From positions 33,687 to 79,938 of the forward strand of contig PAMH01000008.1 in NCBI GenBank assembly GCA_002707205.1: 46,252 nt of DNA, written 5' to 3'. Position 1 is the stretch's first letter; each line of letters opens with the position of its first letter. The translations under genes and the position numbers were made by a program. Positions 26,226-35,305 of this stretch are shown here, piece after piece. The notes below the pieces were generated by a model, which did no database searches, was not told where the DNA came from, and worked only from the letters and a program-made list of their open reading frames with translations. The DNA is from Legionellales bacterium (GTDB taxonomy: Bacteria > Pseudomonadota > Gammaproteobacteria > UBA1113).

Positions 26226-27485
26226 TTAACCTTTCATTGCATCAAAAAATTCATTATTCGTTTTTGTTGATTTTAATCGATCAGTTAAAAATTCCATTGC
26301 TGCTATCTCATCCATAGGATGTAATAGTTTACGCAGAATCCAAATTTTTTGTAATTCATCTGGTTTCATCAGTAATTCTTCTCGACGCGTACCCGAACGA
26401 TTAATGTTTATGGCTGGATAAACACGTTTTTCAGCAATACGTCGATCTAAATGAATCTCCATATTACCAGTACCTTTAAATTCTTCAAAAATAACTTCAT
26501 CCATTTTCGAACCAGTATCGACAAGTGCGGTTGCCAGAATAGTTAGGCTGCCGCCTTCTTCAACATTTCTTGCAGCACCAAAAAATCGCTTAGGACGTTG
26601 TAGTGCATTGGCATCAACACCACCCGTTAATACCTTTCCTGATGATGGAATAACGGTATTGTATGCACGCGCTAGACGTGTAATGGAATCAAGTAGAATA
26701 ACAACATCGCGTTTATGTTCAACAAGACGCTTTGCTCGTTCAATAACCATTTCTGCAACTTGTACGTGACGACTTGCGGGTTCATCAAAGGTTGATGCAA
26801 CCACTTCACCATGAACAGAGCGCTGCATTTCTGTGACTTCCTCAGGACGCTCATCAATGAGTAATACAATGAGAATACATTCTGGGTGATTTGCCGTGAT
26901 AGATTGTGCAATTGTTTGTAACATCATGGTCTTACCGGCTTTTGGTGGTGAGACGATTAAACCACGTTGGCCTTTACCAAAAGGAGAAACCAGATCAATA
27001 ACACGGGAGGTTAAGTCTTCTGTACTACCATTACCACGCTCCATGCATAGTCTTTCAGTTGCAAATAATGGCGTAAGGTTTTCAAATAAGACTTTGTGTC
27101 TTGCGTTATCAGGTGAATCAAAGTTAAGTTTAGCAACTTTCAATAAAGCGAAATAACGTTCGCCTTCTTTAGGGGGGCGAATTTTACCTGAAAGTGTATC
27201 ACCTGTTCGTAAATTAAATCGACGAATTTGGCTAGGTGAAACATAGATATCATCCGGTCCACTAAGGTATGAGCTATCAACAGATCGTAAAAAGCCATAA
27301 CCATCAGGTAAAATTTCTAAAACACCGTCACCAAAAATATCTTCACCATTAACGGCTTGATGTTTTAAAATTCTAAACACCATGTCTTTTTTGTTTAGAC
27401 GCGATAAGTTTTCTAAACCCGTTAACTCTTCAGCTATTGCCATGAGTTCTTGGGCAGATTTTTTCTTTAATTCTGTTAAATTCAT
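26226..27485 (-). CDS. rho: Transcription termination factor Rho
   Basis: The 419-residue RNA-dependent ATPase ends transcription. The N-terminal [21 protein letters not shown]-type helical region (1-45) precedes the cold-shock RNA-binding domain (GYGFLRS.., about 62-68). The ATPase domain carries P-loop [11 protein letters not shown] (about 179), Walker [15 protein letters not shown], and the Q- and R-loops near [20 protein letters not shown]. Length equals the E. coli protein. It lies downstream of trxA in the usual trxA-rho order, with a 218-base leader holding two hairpins. Confidence 0.97.
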   Translation of the reverse strand: MNLTELKKKSAQELMAIAEELTGLENLSRLNKKDMVFRILKHQAVNGEDIFGDGVLEILPDGYGFLRSVDSSYLSGPDDIYVSPSQIRRFNLRTGDTLSGKIRPPKEGERYFALLKVAKLNFDSPDNARHKVLFENLTPLFATERLCMERGNGSTEDLTSRVIDLVSPFGKGQRGLIVSPPKAGKTMMLQTIAQSITANHPECILIVLLIDERPEEVTEMQRSVHGEVVASTFDEPASRHVQVAEMVIERAKRLVEHKRDVVILLDSITRLARAYNTVIPSSGKVLTGGVDANALQRPKRFFGAARNVEEGGSLTILATALVDTGSKMDEVIFEEFKGTGNMEIHLDRRIAEKRVYPAININRSGTRREELLMKPDELQKIWILRKLLHPMDEIAAMEFLTDRLKSTKTNNEFFDAMKG

Positions 27486-27581
27486 ACGTTTTCACTTTTG
27501 TTGATTTTCTTGAAAAAGGCAAGAATTGAAAGGAGAACCTCTGTGCAGAGTCCTTTAGCCTAATGATTAAGCATGATTTAA

Positions 27582-27602
27582 AATTAGCATGGAAAGCTAA
27601 TT
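27582..27602. repeat. Hairpin in the rho leader
   Basis: The arms aattagc and gctaatt form a 7-bp stem with a 7-base loop. On the minus strand (direction of rho) the stem is followed by TTAAATC, a poor U-tract. It may act as a weak terminator or attenuator ahead of rho, whose leader is a known autoregulatory target in E. coli. Confidence 0.35.
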
Positions 27603-27657
27603 AAGTCTAGCTTTTTATTTAGGACATGAGTATTTTTTTAAATTTTAACAAGTTACG

Positions 27658-27693
27658 CTGGTATTTTGGAGATATTAAACACCAAAATACCAG
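27658..27693 (-). terminator. Perfect 12-bp inverted repeat downstream of trxA
   Basis: The arms ctggtattttgg and ccaaaataccag are perfectly complementary around a 12-base loop, starting 10 bases after the trxA stop on the minus strand. No run of T follows directly, so it is not a textbook intrinsic terminator. It is likely a stable trxA mRNA 3' end or a Rho-assisted stop between trxA and rho. Confidence 0.5.
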
Positions 27694-27703
27694 TTCATTA
27701 AAT

Positions 27704-28033
27704 TTAGCCTAGGACTTCATCCAAAAATGCAATAAGTTGTGCTTTGCTTAATGCACCAACTTTTGTTGCTTCAACATTTCCATCTTTGAATAACATGAGC
27801 GTTGGTATGCCCCGTACACCATATTTTGGTGGTGTCTCGCTGTTGTCATCAATGTTTAGTTTTACAAAGCTAACTTTATCGGTGTAAGTTTCTGCAACTT
27901 CTTCTAAAATAGGGGTCAGCATTTTGCAAGGACCACACCATTCTGCCCAAAAATCAACTAAAACGGGTTTATCCGCTTGTAAAACATCAGCCTCAAAACT
28001 GCTATCTGAAACTGCACTTAGTTTTTCGCTCAT
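27704..28033 (-). CDS. trxA: Thioredoxin
   Basis: The 109-residue cytosolic disulfide reductase has the canonical active site WCGPC (in [12 protein letters not shown]) and the cis-proline loop RGIPTLMLF. Length matches E. coli TrxA. GAGG lies 9 bases before the ATG at 28033. It precedes rho on the same strand, the conserved order. Confidence 0.96.
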   Translation of the reverse strand: MSEKLSAVSDSSFEADVLQADKPVLVDFWAEWCGPCKMLTPILEEVAETYTDKVSFVKLNIDDNSETPPKYGVRGIPTLMLFKDGNVEATKVGALSKAQLIAFLDEVLG

Positions 28034-28200
28034 GCGTTTGCCTCGTTGTTTGTTTCATCATGTTGTTTTCATGATTTTATTAGATAAAAAAAGCGATGAT
28101 ACCTCTAAATACAACAAATGTGAAGTCATTTAAGATACAAGACTCTGCCATCCCAAGCCTCAATATCATCGTAAAAAATATGCTCAAGTATTAGCAATGA

Positions 28201-28557
28201 TTAATCAGTGAATGTTTGTTCCATACTTATCGCTAAATCTTTTGCATTTTTTAAGGCTTGTGGCTTACGAATTTTAATCATAATTTTTTGTAGTGGATAG
28301 TGTTCTTTGAGTAGTTTGATAATATCAAGCGCGAGTTTTTCTAGTAGTGCGCATTGTTGATTGGCACAGTATGTTTGTATTTGTGCGCTGACTTTTGCAT
28401 AGTCAATGGCAACATTCAGGTCATCAGTTTCTGCGGCAATTTGTCCGTCATACTGTAAATTAAGCGAAATAAGCAGTTTTTGAGATATTGCTTTTTCCCA
28501 GCGATATGCGCCAATCATCGTTTCAACGATTAAGTCTTCTATTAAGATGGTTACCAT
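28201..28557 (-). CDS. folB: Dihydroneopterin aldolase
   Basis: The 118-residue enzyme of folate synthesis cleaves dihydroneopterin to hydroxymethyl-dihydropterin and glycolaldehyde. Visible family features are the start IEDLIVETMIGAYRWEK with the substrate-binding loop, the conserved LEKLA helix and the C-terminal KIRKPQAL segment. It starts 11 bases after the stop of the upstream membrane-anchored protein, so the two are probably cotranscribed. Confidence 0.92.
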   Translation of the reverse strand: MVTILIEDLIVETMIGAYRWEKAISQKLLISLNLQYDGQIAAETDDLNVAIDYAKVSAQIQTYCANQQCALLEKLALDIIKLLKEHYPLQKIMIKIRKPQALKNAKDLAISMEQTFTD

Positions 28558-28568
28558 ATTACTAATCC

Positions 28569-29057
28569 TTACATTTCAAAACGATAAGGAATCGCATAAT
28601 TTGTTTTATCTGTTTGAATCAATATCATCATTGCCCATTTTTTATCATGTTGTGGGTTTGCAGGCATTTGTAAGTCAGCTGTGTAATCACCGGTACTGGT
28701 TAAGCGTAAAGGCGTGGGCTTTGGTTGCGGTGGTGCTTGGCCTATTGGAAATGTGACAATATAGGCCTTGTTTGGTTTAAGTCCTTGAATTTTAATTACG
28801 GCTTTAATCGTTTGACCGGCCGTGATGGGTTTTGGATTAACAGTTAAGCTTACAGATTGCCCATCTTTCATATGTACTTGGCATGTTGCATCTTGAATGC
28901 TGCAATGTGCTGTTTTTGCTGAAGAATTTTCTGGATGGACATATCTTGCCCATATTTGGTAGCAAAAATTTGCAACTAGGATTATAATAACAAGACTGCC
29001 AAACCATTTTATGGCGCGGCGGATGTTAGGCGATGGGGATTTAATATCGTTACTCAT
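28569..29057 (-). CDS. Unknown membrane-anchored periplasmic protein
   Basis: A short cytoplasmic N-terminus is followed by one helix (about 18-38, WFGSLVIIILVANFCYQIWA). A periplasmic domain of about 120 residues with predicted beta structure has two cysteines (HCSIQDATC) that may form a disulfide. The segment VKIQGLKPNKAYIVTFP suggests an immunoglobulin-like beta fold, but I recognise no named family. I chose ATG 29057 (162 residues); an in-frame GTG at 29066 would add three residues. It is the upstream partner of folB. Confidence 0.7.
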   Translation of the reverse strand: MSNDIKSPSPNIRRAIKWFGSLVIIILVANFCYQIWARYVHPENSSAKTAHCSIQDATCQVHMKDGQSVSLTVNPKPITAGQTIKAVIKIQGLKPNKAYIVTFPIGQAPPQPKPTPLRLTSTGDYTADLQMPANPQHDKKWAMMILIQTDKTNYAIPYRFEM

Positions 29058-29139
29058 AACTTTCACGGAATCTTACGGATAAATTTTATTAGAGTGTATC
29101 AATAATTGATAAAATTAACCAGTGATATGAGGTTTTGGT

Positions 29140-29371
29140 ATGACTTATCCAACAGACAAAAAGACGCAGGCGAACCCAACTCGACTGCCTTGTTCCAAGC
29201 CTGTTCCTGTTCCAAACAACATTTTAACAGAAACAAATCCGGTAAGCTTTCATGGGGGATTATTCGCCTAAGCTTTTTCGTCGTAGTTTTTCGCGTCCAA
29301 AAACAGAGGTTCTGGATCAACCAAAAACGGTCACTTATGGGTTTAATCCAAAGACTAACAATAGTTTCTAA
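29140..29371 (+). pseudogene. Small basic protein gene with a +1 frameshift in a G5 run
   Basis: ATG at 29140 with GAGG 9 bases upstream encodes MTYPTDKKTQANPTRLPCSK and on to NPVSFHGG, then stops at 29269. Removing one G from the run at 29254-29258 continues the protein through DYSPKLFRRSFSRPKTEVL to a TAA at 29369-29371, giving about 77 residues. Both halves share the same Pro/Lys/Thr/Asn-rich, basic, low-complexity composition, and the other frames look random. It is either a recent pseudogene, a programmed or phase-variable frameshift, or a sequence error. I do not recognise the family. Confidence 0.5.
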
Positions 29372-29453
29372 TGAAACCATTAGTAATTAAATGTATAATA
29401 ACTCATGAATAATTCAATTTATTGCCTAAAAATAGTTTAGGCCGAGGTGAATA

Positions 29454-29957
29454 ATGGCATTACTTCCTATTTTAAAATTTCCAGATCCGCGTTTACGTCA
29501 TAAAGCAGTGCCAGTAGCTGTCGTTAATGATGAAATAAAAACCATTATTGCAGACATGCTTGAGACAATGTATGAAGATAATGGCATTGGTTTGGCTGCA
29601 ATCCAAGTGAATATTCAAAAACAAATTATTGTGATGGATATTTCCGATGATAAAAATGATCCCAAAGTCATCATAAACCCTGAAATTATTGATGCTAAAG
29701 GCAATGAATTAATGTCAGAAGGATGTTTATCTGTTCCTGGTATTTATGCTGAAGTTCCTCGTGCGCAGGAAATTCAGGTTAAATGCTTGGATCGTGAGGG
29801 CAATAGTCAGGAATTTTCAGCAGATGGTTTATTAGGGCATTGTATTCAACATGAAATGGATCACTTACAGGGCAAATTATTTATCGATTATTTATCCCCT
29901 CTCAAACGTGAGCGAATTCGCAAGAAATTAGAAAAAGTGCGCAAGCAAAACTTTTAA
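29454..29957 (+). CDS. def: Peptide deformylase
   Basis: The 167-residue metalloenzyme removes formyl from nascent proteins. All three signature motifs are present: [17 protein letters not shown] (metal-binding Cys) and HEMDH (two metal His and catalytic Glu, in [10 protein letters not shown]). GAGGTG lies 5 bases before the ATG, a strong ribosome-binding site. It heads the def-fmt-rsmB cluster. Confidence 0.97.
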   Translation: MALLPILKFPDPRLRHKAVPVAVVNDEIKTIIADMLETMYEDNGIGLAAIQVNIQKQIIVMDISDDKNDPKVIINPEIIDAKGNELMSEGCLSVPGIYAEVPRAQEIQVKCLDREGNSQEFSADGLLGHCIQHEMDHLQGKLFIDYLSPLKRERIRKKLEKVRKQNF

Positions 29958-29976
29958 GAAGAAGAGTTTTATAAAC

Positions 29977-30921
29977 ATGTCATCATTAAAAATCATTTTT
30001 GCTGGCACGCCGGCGTTTGCTGAAAAAAGTCTCAATGCCTTAATTGCGGACGGACATAATATTATCGCCGTTTACACTCAGCCAGATAAGCCAGCAGGGC
30101 GTGGTAAAAAAGTAACGAAAAGTCCGGTAAAATGTTGTGCTGAACAGCATGAAATTCCAGTTTATCAACCTAGATCATTACGCGATCCACAGGCGCAGCA
30201 AGTTTTAGCTGATTTAAAACCTGATTTAATGATTGTTGCTGCTTATGGATTAATTTTACCGCAAGCAATTTTGGATATTCCATCAAAAGGTTGCATTAAT
30301 ATTCATGGTTCACTGTTGCCACGGTGGCGAGGGGCTGCACCTATTCAACATGCTATTTTAGCTGGTGATCAAACTACTGGCATTACCATTATGCAAATGG
30401 ATGCAGGGTTGGATACTGGTGATATGTTATTAAAAGAAAGCCTGCCTATTATGTCTGATGATACGATGGGAAGTTTGCACGATAAGCTAGCAGCGCTAGG
30501 TGCAAAGCTGATTGTAGCATCATTAGCGCGACTTGATGAATTAAAACCAGTCAAACAAAATGATAGTGAATCGTGCTACGCACCTAAAATTGAAAAATCA
30601 CAAGCCAACATAGATTGGCAAACTAGCGCAGAAAATATTGTTAGCACGATTCGTGCTTATCACCCTTGGCCAGTGGCGTATACTTATTTAGATCATATTA
30701 TGGTTAAAATACACCAAGCCAGCGTGTCAACACAGACAGCCACGGCAGCGGCTGGGGTTTTGCAAGCTATCACCAAAGAGCATTTGATTGTTGCAACGGG
30801 TGATGGGTGTTTGGAAATTCAGGCATTACAATTACCTGGAAAAAAAGCAATGTCTGTCAAGGCGATTTTAAACGCATATCGTGATAAATTTGAGATAGGT
30901 AAGCCGTTTTTATGTCAGTAA
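29977..30921 (+). CDS. fmt: Methionyl-tRNA formyltransferase
   Basis: The 314-residue enzyme formylates initiator Met-tRNA using 10-formyl-THF. The hallmark INIHGSLLPRWRGAAPIQHAI segment with the catalytic Asn-His, then the Asp in MDAGLDTGDM, are intact. The C-terminal tRNA-binding domain begins near residue 205. It begins 19 bases after def and its end overlaps rsmB by 10 bases. Confidence 0.96.
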   Translation: MSSLKIIFAGTPAFAEKSLNALIADGHNIIAVYTQPDKPAGRGKKVTKSPVKCCAEQHEIPVYQPRSLRDPQAQQVLADLKPDLMIVAAYGLILPQAILDIPSKGCINIHGSLLPRWRGAAPIQHAILAGDQTTGITIMQMDAGLDTGDMLLKESLPIMSDDTMGSLHDKLAALGAKLIVASLARLDELKPVKQNDSESCYAPKIEKSQANIDWQTSAENIVSTIRAYHPWPVAYTYLDHIMVKIHQASVSTQTATAAAGVLQAITKEHLIVATGDGCLEIQALQLPGKKAMSVKAILNAYRDKFEIGKPFLCQ

Positions 30922-32192
30922 ATTCTCGTGCTGTTGCAGTAAAAGCTTGCCAGCTTGTGTTAGATGAAGGTTATGCTTTGCCTGCGGCATTATTGCAAGT
31001 GTCATCAATATTAAATGTGCAAGATAAGGCATATAGCCAAGAGTTAGCTTATGGTATGCTGCGCTTTTATCTTCGTTATCAAGCTATTATTAATCAATGG
31101 ACAGATAAACCCATTAAAGATACGACGGTCAAATTGATCGTTGCAAGTGGTTTTTATCAATTAGCACACATGCGCACAGCTACACACGCAGCCGTCAACG
31201 AAACGGTGCAGTTAACGAAAACCTTCAAAAAAAAATGGGCAACTAAATTAGTCAATGCGTTATTAAGGCGTTGGCAACGCGAATATTCAACATTAGCATT
31301 AGATACTGATGCAGTAAAATTTGCTTATCCTCAATGGTTAATGAACCGCATTAAAAAAGCATGGCCAGCACAGTGGCAAGAAATATTACTGAAAAGTCAT
31401 GAAAAGCCCGCATTTGAATTGCGCGTAAATTTAAGCCAGTTATCTCGCGAAGATTATTGTCAGCAGCTTGATGCTCAGCAAATTGCCTATACACTAAATG
31501 CTGCGCAAGAAAGCGGAATTACTTTGTTAGCGCCGATGAATGTACATGACTTACCTGGATTTAATCAGGGTTTAGTTTCTGTCCAAGCACATGGCGCACA
31601 ATGGGCAGCATCATTATTAGCGGCTGAAAATCACATGCAGGTATTAGATGCTTGTGCTGCACCAGGTGGTAAGACATTGCATATTTTAGAGCAAGCGCCG
31701 CTTGCGAATATTATTGCTGTTGATATAGATGGTGCGCGATTAGAACGAGTCAATGAAAATTTGATGCGACATAAAAAACAGGCAGTGACAATGGTCGCTG
31801 ATGTAACATGTTTACCATTTAAAGAGGCATGTTTTGATCGCATTCTATTAGATGTCCCTTGTTCTGCAACAGGGGTGATTGCAAGACATCCAGATATTAA
31901 ATATTTAAGACGCTCAACTGATATTGAACAGTTAAACCAAATTCAAATAAAGGCACTTGAGCAGGCATGGCAATTATTGAAACCACAAGGTATTTTACTT
32001 TATGCAACCTGTTCTATTTTGCCCGCAGAAAATGATAGGATTATTGAAACATTTTTAGCGCAAACAACAAATGTTATATTGCTTGCATTAGATATGCCGG
32101 TTGGTATTAAAACATCATTTGGACAACAACTATTGCCTAACGCAATATCTGGAGATGGTTTTTATTATGCGAAGTTGCAGAAGGCTAACTGA
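30912..32192 (+). CDS. rsmB: 16S rRNA m5C967 methyltransferase RsmB
   Basis: The 426-residue enzyme has an N-terminal NusB-like RNA-binding domain (about 1-140) and a C-terminal Rossmann methyltransferase. SAM-binding DACAAPGGKTLHILE and the two catalytic cysteines in DVPCSATGVIARHPD and LYATCSILPAEND are present. It methylates C967 of 16S rRNA. It overlaps fmt by 10 bases, completing the def-fmt-rsmB operon. It converges with mutL. Confidence 0.96.
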   Translation: MSVNSRAVAVKACQLVLDEGYALPAALLQVSSILNVQDKAYSQELAYGMLRFYLRYQAIINQWTDKPIKDTTVKLIVASGFYQLAHMRTATHAAVNETVQLTKTFKKKWATKLVNALLRRWQREYSTLALDTDAVKFAYPQWLMNRIKKAWPAQWQEILLKSHEKPAFELRVNLSQLSREDYCQQLDAQQIAYTLNAAQESGITLLAPMNVHDLPGFNQGLVSVQAHGAQWAASLLAAENHMQVLDACAAPGGKTLHILEQAPLANIIAVDIDGARLERVNENLMRHKKQAVTMVADVTCLPFKEACFDRILLDVPCSATGVIARHPDIKYLRRSTDIEQLNQIQIKALEQAWQLLKPQGILLYATCSILPAENDRIIETFLAQTTNVILLALDMPVGIKTSFGQQLLPNAISGDGFYYAKLQKAN

Positions 32193-32259
32193 TATTAATA
32201 TAAAATTTATTATTTGATATACTCTTTTTATCATACACATACAACAATGTGCCATCGCA

Positions 32260-33966
32260 TCAAAATAATTTTTTCAATAAATTTTCAGACATAGGTTTAA
32301 TATATTTTTTTTCGCATAGTTGATTAAAAGCACTAGAAAACGCATTTAAAATTTTATTTAACTCTGATGTATCAACGGGTAGTTGCGTATTGAGTTTTAA
32401 AATATTGATGGTATCGTCAAGTGTTGTGATATTTTGTTTGATGAGCAAAGTCAGCGATTTAGACCAATCAATATATTTAAGCAGACTTGGTAATGCGCGA
32501 ATAATTAATGTGTCATCGCTGATTACTGAAATATCAATGCTAAATTGTGAAAGGATAGCAAGTACTGTTTCAGACTGTGCAATTGAGTTTTTATCTAAAT
32601 TAATTTTTATTGGCAATAATAATGGCTGTGATTTTATTTCAGATAAATGATTAAGTTGATCGCGCATTAATTTTATTAAGCAATTCAGTATATCTGCAAC
32701 ATATAAATGATTATCGACACTAATAATCCCAAATTGACCATAATGATATAACAGTAATAGTGAAAGAGTATTCTCAGATTGTTTACTATTATTTGTTGTT
32801 GATTGATATTGATAAGTGGGTGTAGGTTCCCTTATTTGTGTATTTAAAGATATTTGTGGCGAATAATATTGCGATTGATGAGTTGGTGATTGCGCCATTG
32901 CAATAGCGTCAAAAAACGTTTGTTCCGATTGCTCGATAACCCCATCATCATCAACAGACTGGTAGGTGTCATTGATGAGTAAATTATCAATGGATTGAAA
33001 GATAAAATCATGAATAAGTCGTGCTTCTTTAAATCGCACTTCATGCTTTGTTGGATGTACGTTAACATCAACTTCTGTAACTGGTAGCTCTAGATATAAA
33101 ACATAAGCAGGGAAACGCCCTTCAGGGAAGGCATTATGCCACGCTTGCCTTATTGCATGATTGATAAGTTTGTCTTTGATGATGCGACCATTAATATAAA
33201 AGTATTGTTGATCGTTTTGGCTACGCGAAAATTCAGTTTTCCCAACCCAGCCATTAAGTTTGAGATGTAAATTTTCTTGTTCGAAATAGATTGCTTGTTT
33301 AATAAATGAATGACCAAAAATTTTAGCAATGCGATGATTTGCCTGTGTTTTTTCATTAATAGGGTGTAATTGTAAAATAACTTTATCATTATGTTTTAAC
33401 GTAAATCCAATTTGAAAATGAGATAATGCAATTCGTTTAACAACTTCTTCAATATGAATAAATTCAGTGCGAGCAGATTTTAAAAATTTTTTCCTGGCAG
33501 GAACATTATAAAATAAATTAGCGACCTCAATGCTTGTACCAATAGGATGTGCTGCCGGCTCAATATGATTAGTTAAATCTTTACCTTCTGTTTTTAATTG
33601 CCAAGCATGATTTGCTTGGTGATGACGAGAAATTAAGGAAAAGCGAGAAACTGATGCAATACTTGCTAACGCTTCTCCACGAAAGCCAAGACTACTGATT
33701 TGATATAAATCTTCAATAGTTGTTAATTTACTGGTGGCATGACGTGCTAATGCTAGCGGTAAATCTTCTTTTGTGATGCCGATGCCATCATCACGAATAC
33801 GAATAATATTAGTACCGCCATTTTCAATCTCTATAATGATGCGTTTGCTATTTGCATCGATACTATTTTCAAGTAATTCTTTAACAACAGCACTTGGACG
33901 TTCAACAACTTCGCCGGCGGCGATCTGGTTGGCAAGTGCGGGAGGGAGTTGTTTGATTCTATGCAT
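32260..33966 (-). CDS. mutL: DNA mismatch repair protein MutL
   Basis: The 568-residue protein has the GHKL ATPase domain: QIAAGEVVERPSAVVKELLENSIDA (motif I, split here as QIAAGEVVERP and KELLENSIDA), RDDGIGI and TSIEVANLFYNVPARKKFL. A transducer domain carries VDVNVHPTKHEVRF, a variable linker follows (about 335-395) and a C-terminal dimerisation domain ends the protein. No DQHA(X)2E endonuclease motif is evident, as expected where MutH is used. It is divergent from the arginine cluster. Confidence 0.95.
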   Translation of the reverse strand: MHRIKQLPPALANQIAAGEVVERPSAVVKELLENSIDANSKRIIIEIENGGTNIIRIRDDGIGITKEDLPLALARHATSKLTTIEDLYQISSLGFRGEALASIASVSRFSLISRHHQANHAWQLKTEGKDLTNHIEPAAHPIGTSIEVANLFYNVPARKKFLKSARTEFIHIEEVVKRIALSHFQIGFTLKHNDKVILQLHPINEKTQANHRIAKIFGHSFIKQAIYFEQENLHLKLNGWVGKTEFSRSQNDQQYFYINGRIIKDKLINHAIRQAWHNAFPEGRFPAYVLYLELPVTEVDVNVHPTKHEVRFKEARLIHDFIFQSIDNLLINDTYQSVDDDGVIEQSEQTFFDAIAMAQSPTHQSQYYSPQISLNTQIREPTPTYQYQSTTNNSKQSENTLSLLLLYHYGQFGIISVDNHLYVADILNCLIKLMRDQLNHLSEIKSQPLLLPIKINLDKNSIAQSETVLAILSQFSIDISVISDDTLIIRALPSLLKYIDWSKSLTLLIKQNITTLDDTINILKLNTQLPVDTSELNKILNAFSSAFNQLCEKKYIKPMSENLLKKLF

Positions 33967-34099
33967 AAATTTTTAGGTATCAAGTAGTTTGTTTATATTC
34001 TACTATGATTATATTAAGAATCAATGTTATGCAAAATGATTTTAAAATGCTAATTCACAAAATAAGCTATTAATTTTCTTCTAATAATAGGTTCTCAAT

Positions 34100-35305
34100 A
34101 TGCATGAATTAAGTGATCTCATGTACATTAAAAATGAAGCAGAAAATATGCGCAGTACCTTAGTTAACTGGGCAAATATTAACTCAGGCACTGCAAACCT
34201 CAACGGTATCAAATTAATGCAAAAAGCGATCATAAAAAAATTCACAGATTTAAATGCACAATTACAAAGACATCCCAGTCTGATTTATACAAAGATTGAT
34301 GAGTATGGACAACCAAAGTCACAAATTACTGGAGATGTGATACATTTTTCAAAAAGACCTGAGGCGAAACGACAAATTATTCTATGTGGTCATTGTGATA
34401 CTGTTTTTTCGCAGGATAATGATTTTCAGGCAGTTGAAGTTATTGATAATAATACTTTGCAAGGCCCTGGTGTTGCTGATATGAAAGGCGGCATCATTGT
34501 GATGCATGCTGCACTTTCAATGTTAGAACAAATGCCAAATAAAAAAAATTTAGGTTGGCAGGTGTTTATCAATGCGGACGAAGAAACGGGTTCGATAGGT
34601 TCAGCAAGTATACTGAAAAAGCTTACGCAATCAGTAGAATATGGTTTTGTTTATGAACCTGCTTTAGATGATGAAGGAACCTTGGCTTATCATCGAAAGG
34701 GTAGTGGAAATTTTAGTTTTTGTTTTTATGGAAAGTCAGCGCATGTTGGTCGAGCATTTGAAATGGGAAAGAGTGCAATTGTTGCATTGTCTGCAATGAT
34801 AGCGCAATTACATGCATTAAATAGTATGAAAAATTTGATTGTGAATATTGCTAAAATACAGGGTGGAGATGCATTAAATCAAGTTCCAGATTTTGCATTA
34901 TGTCATGTTAATGTTAGAACAGAGAAACAAACTGATGAGCAAGTATTTTTTAAATCAGTAGAAAAAATAATAAGTAATATTAATGTTGAGTATGGTATTA
35001 AAGTCGTCATGCATGGTCAATTTAATCGTAAGCCTAAATGTATTGATAACAATACAGCTAAGCTTTATCAATATATTATCGAAAAGGCGAAGCATTTGGA
35101 TTTACAGTTATTAACGCATGATACCGGCGGTTGTTGTGATGGTAATAATTTATCAAGCTTAGGTATTCCAAATGTTGATACTTTAGGTGTGAGAGGCGGA
35201 AAAATTCATACTAATGAAGAATACATAAAATTAGACAGTCTGGTTGAACGCGCACAACTATCAGCCATAATTTTTGCCGGTCTTGCAAATGGTGAGTTAG
35301 TGTAA
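34100..35305 (+). CDS. M20-family amidohydrolase/peptidase in an arginine cluster
   Basis: The 401-residue zinc hydrolase resembles carboxypeptidase G2. Metal and catalytic residues are intact: His98 and Asp100 (GHCDTVF), Asp127 (GPGVADMKGG), Glu161-Glu162 (ADEETGS), Glu186 (YEPA) and a C-terminal His in GGKIHTNEEY. A dimerisation lid lies between the halves. The family cleaves N-acyl or peptide bonds of amino acids, including N-succinyl groups (DapE). It overlaps astA by one base (taatg), so I infer a role in the same pathway, possibly removing succinate from N-succinylglutamate in place of AstE. AGG precedes the ATG. Confidence 0.82.
   Translation: MHELSDLMYIKNEAENMRSTLVNWANINSGTANLNGIKLMQKAIIKKFTDLNAQLQRHPSLIYTKIDEYGQPKSQITGDVIHFSKRPEAKRQIILCGHCDTVFSQDNDFQAVEVIDNNTLQGPGVADMKGGIIVMHAALSMLEQMPNKKNLGWQVFINADEETGSIGSASILKKLTQSVEYGFVYEPALDDEGTLAYHRKGSGNFSFCFYGKSAHVGRAFEMGKSAIVALSAMIAQLHALNSMKNLIVNIAKIQGGDALNQVPDFALCHVNVRTEKQTDEQVFFKSVEKIISNINVEYGIKVVMHGQFNRKPKCIDNNTAKLYQYIIEKAKHLDLQLLTHDTGGCCDGNNLSSLGIPNVDTLGVRGGKIHTNEEYIKLDSLVERAQLSAIIFAGLANGELV

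Noticed and set aside
28126-28200. In-frame open stretch directly after the folB stop on the minus strand
   Set aside because: The 24 codons end quickly, folB already has its normal length and there is no sign of stop-codon readthrough.
29127-29390. Longer uninterrupted plus-strand frame starting at 29127
   Set aside because: Its composition (runs of Phe, Val, Cys and Ser) looks like an out-of-frame reading, whereas the frameshift-joined alternative has a ribosome-binding site and uniform composition.
33967-34099. ArgR box upstream of the arginine cluster
   Set aside because: Only isolated half-site-like strings (such as aattca) are present; no 18-base palindrome close to the ArgR consensus was found.
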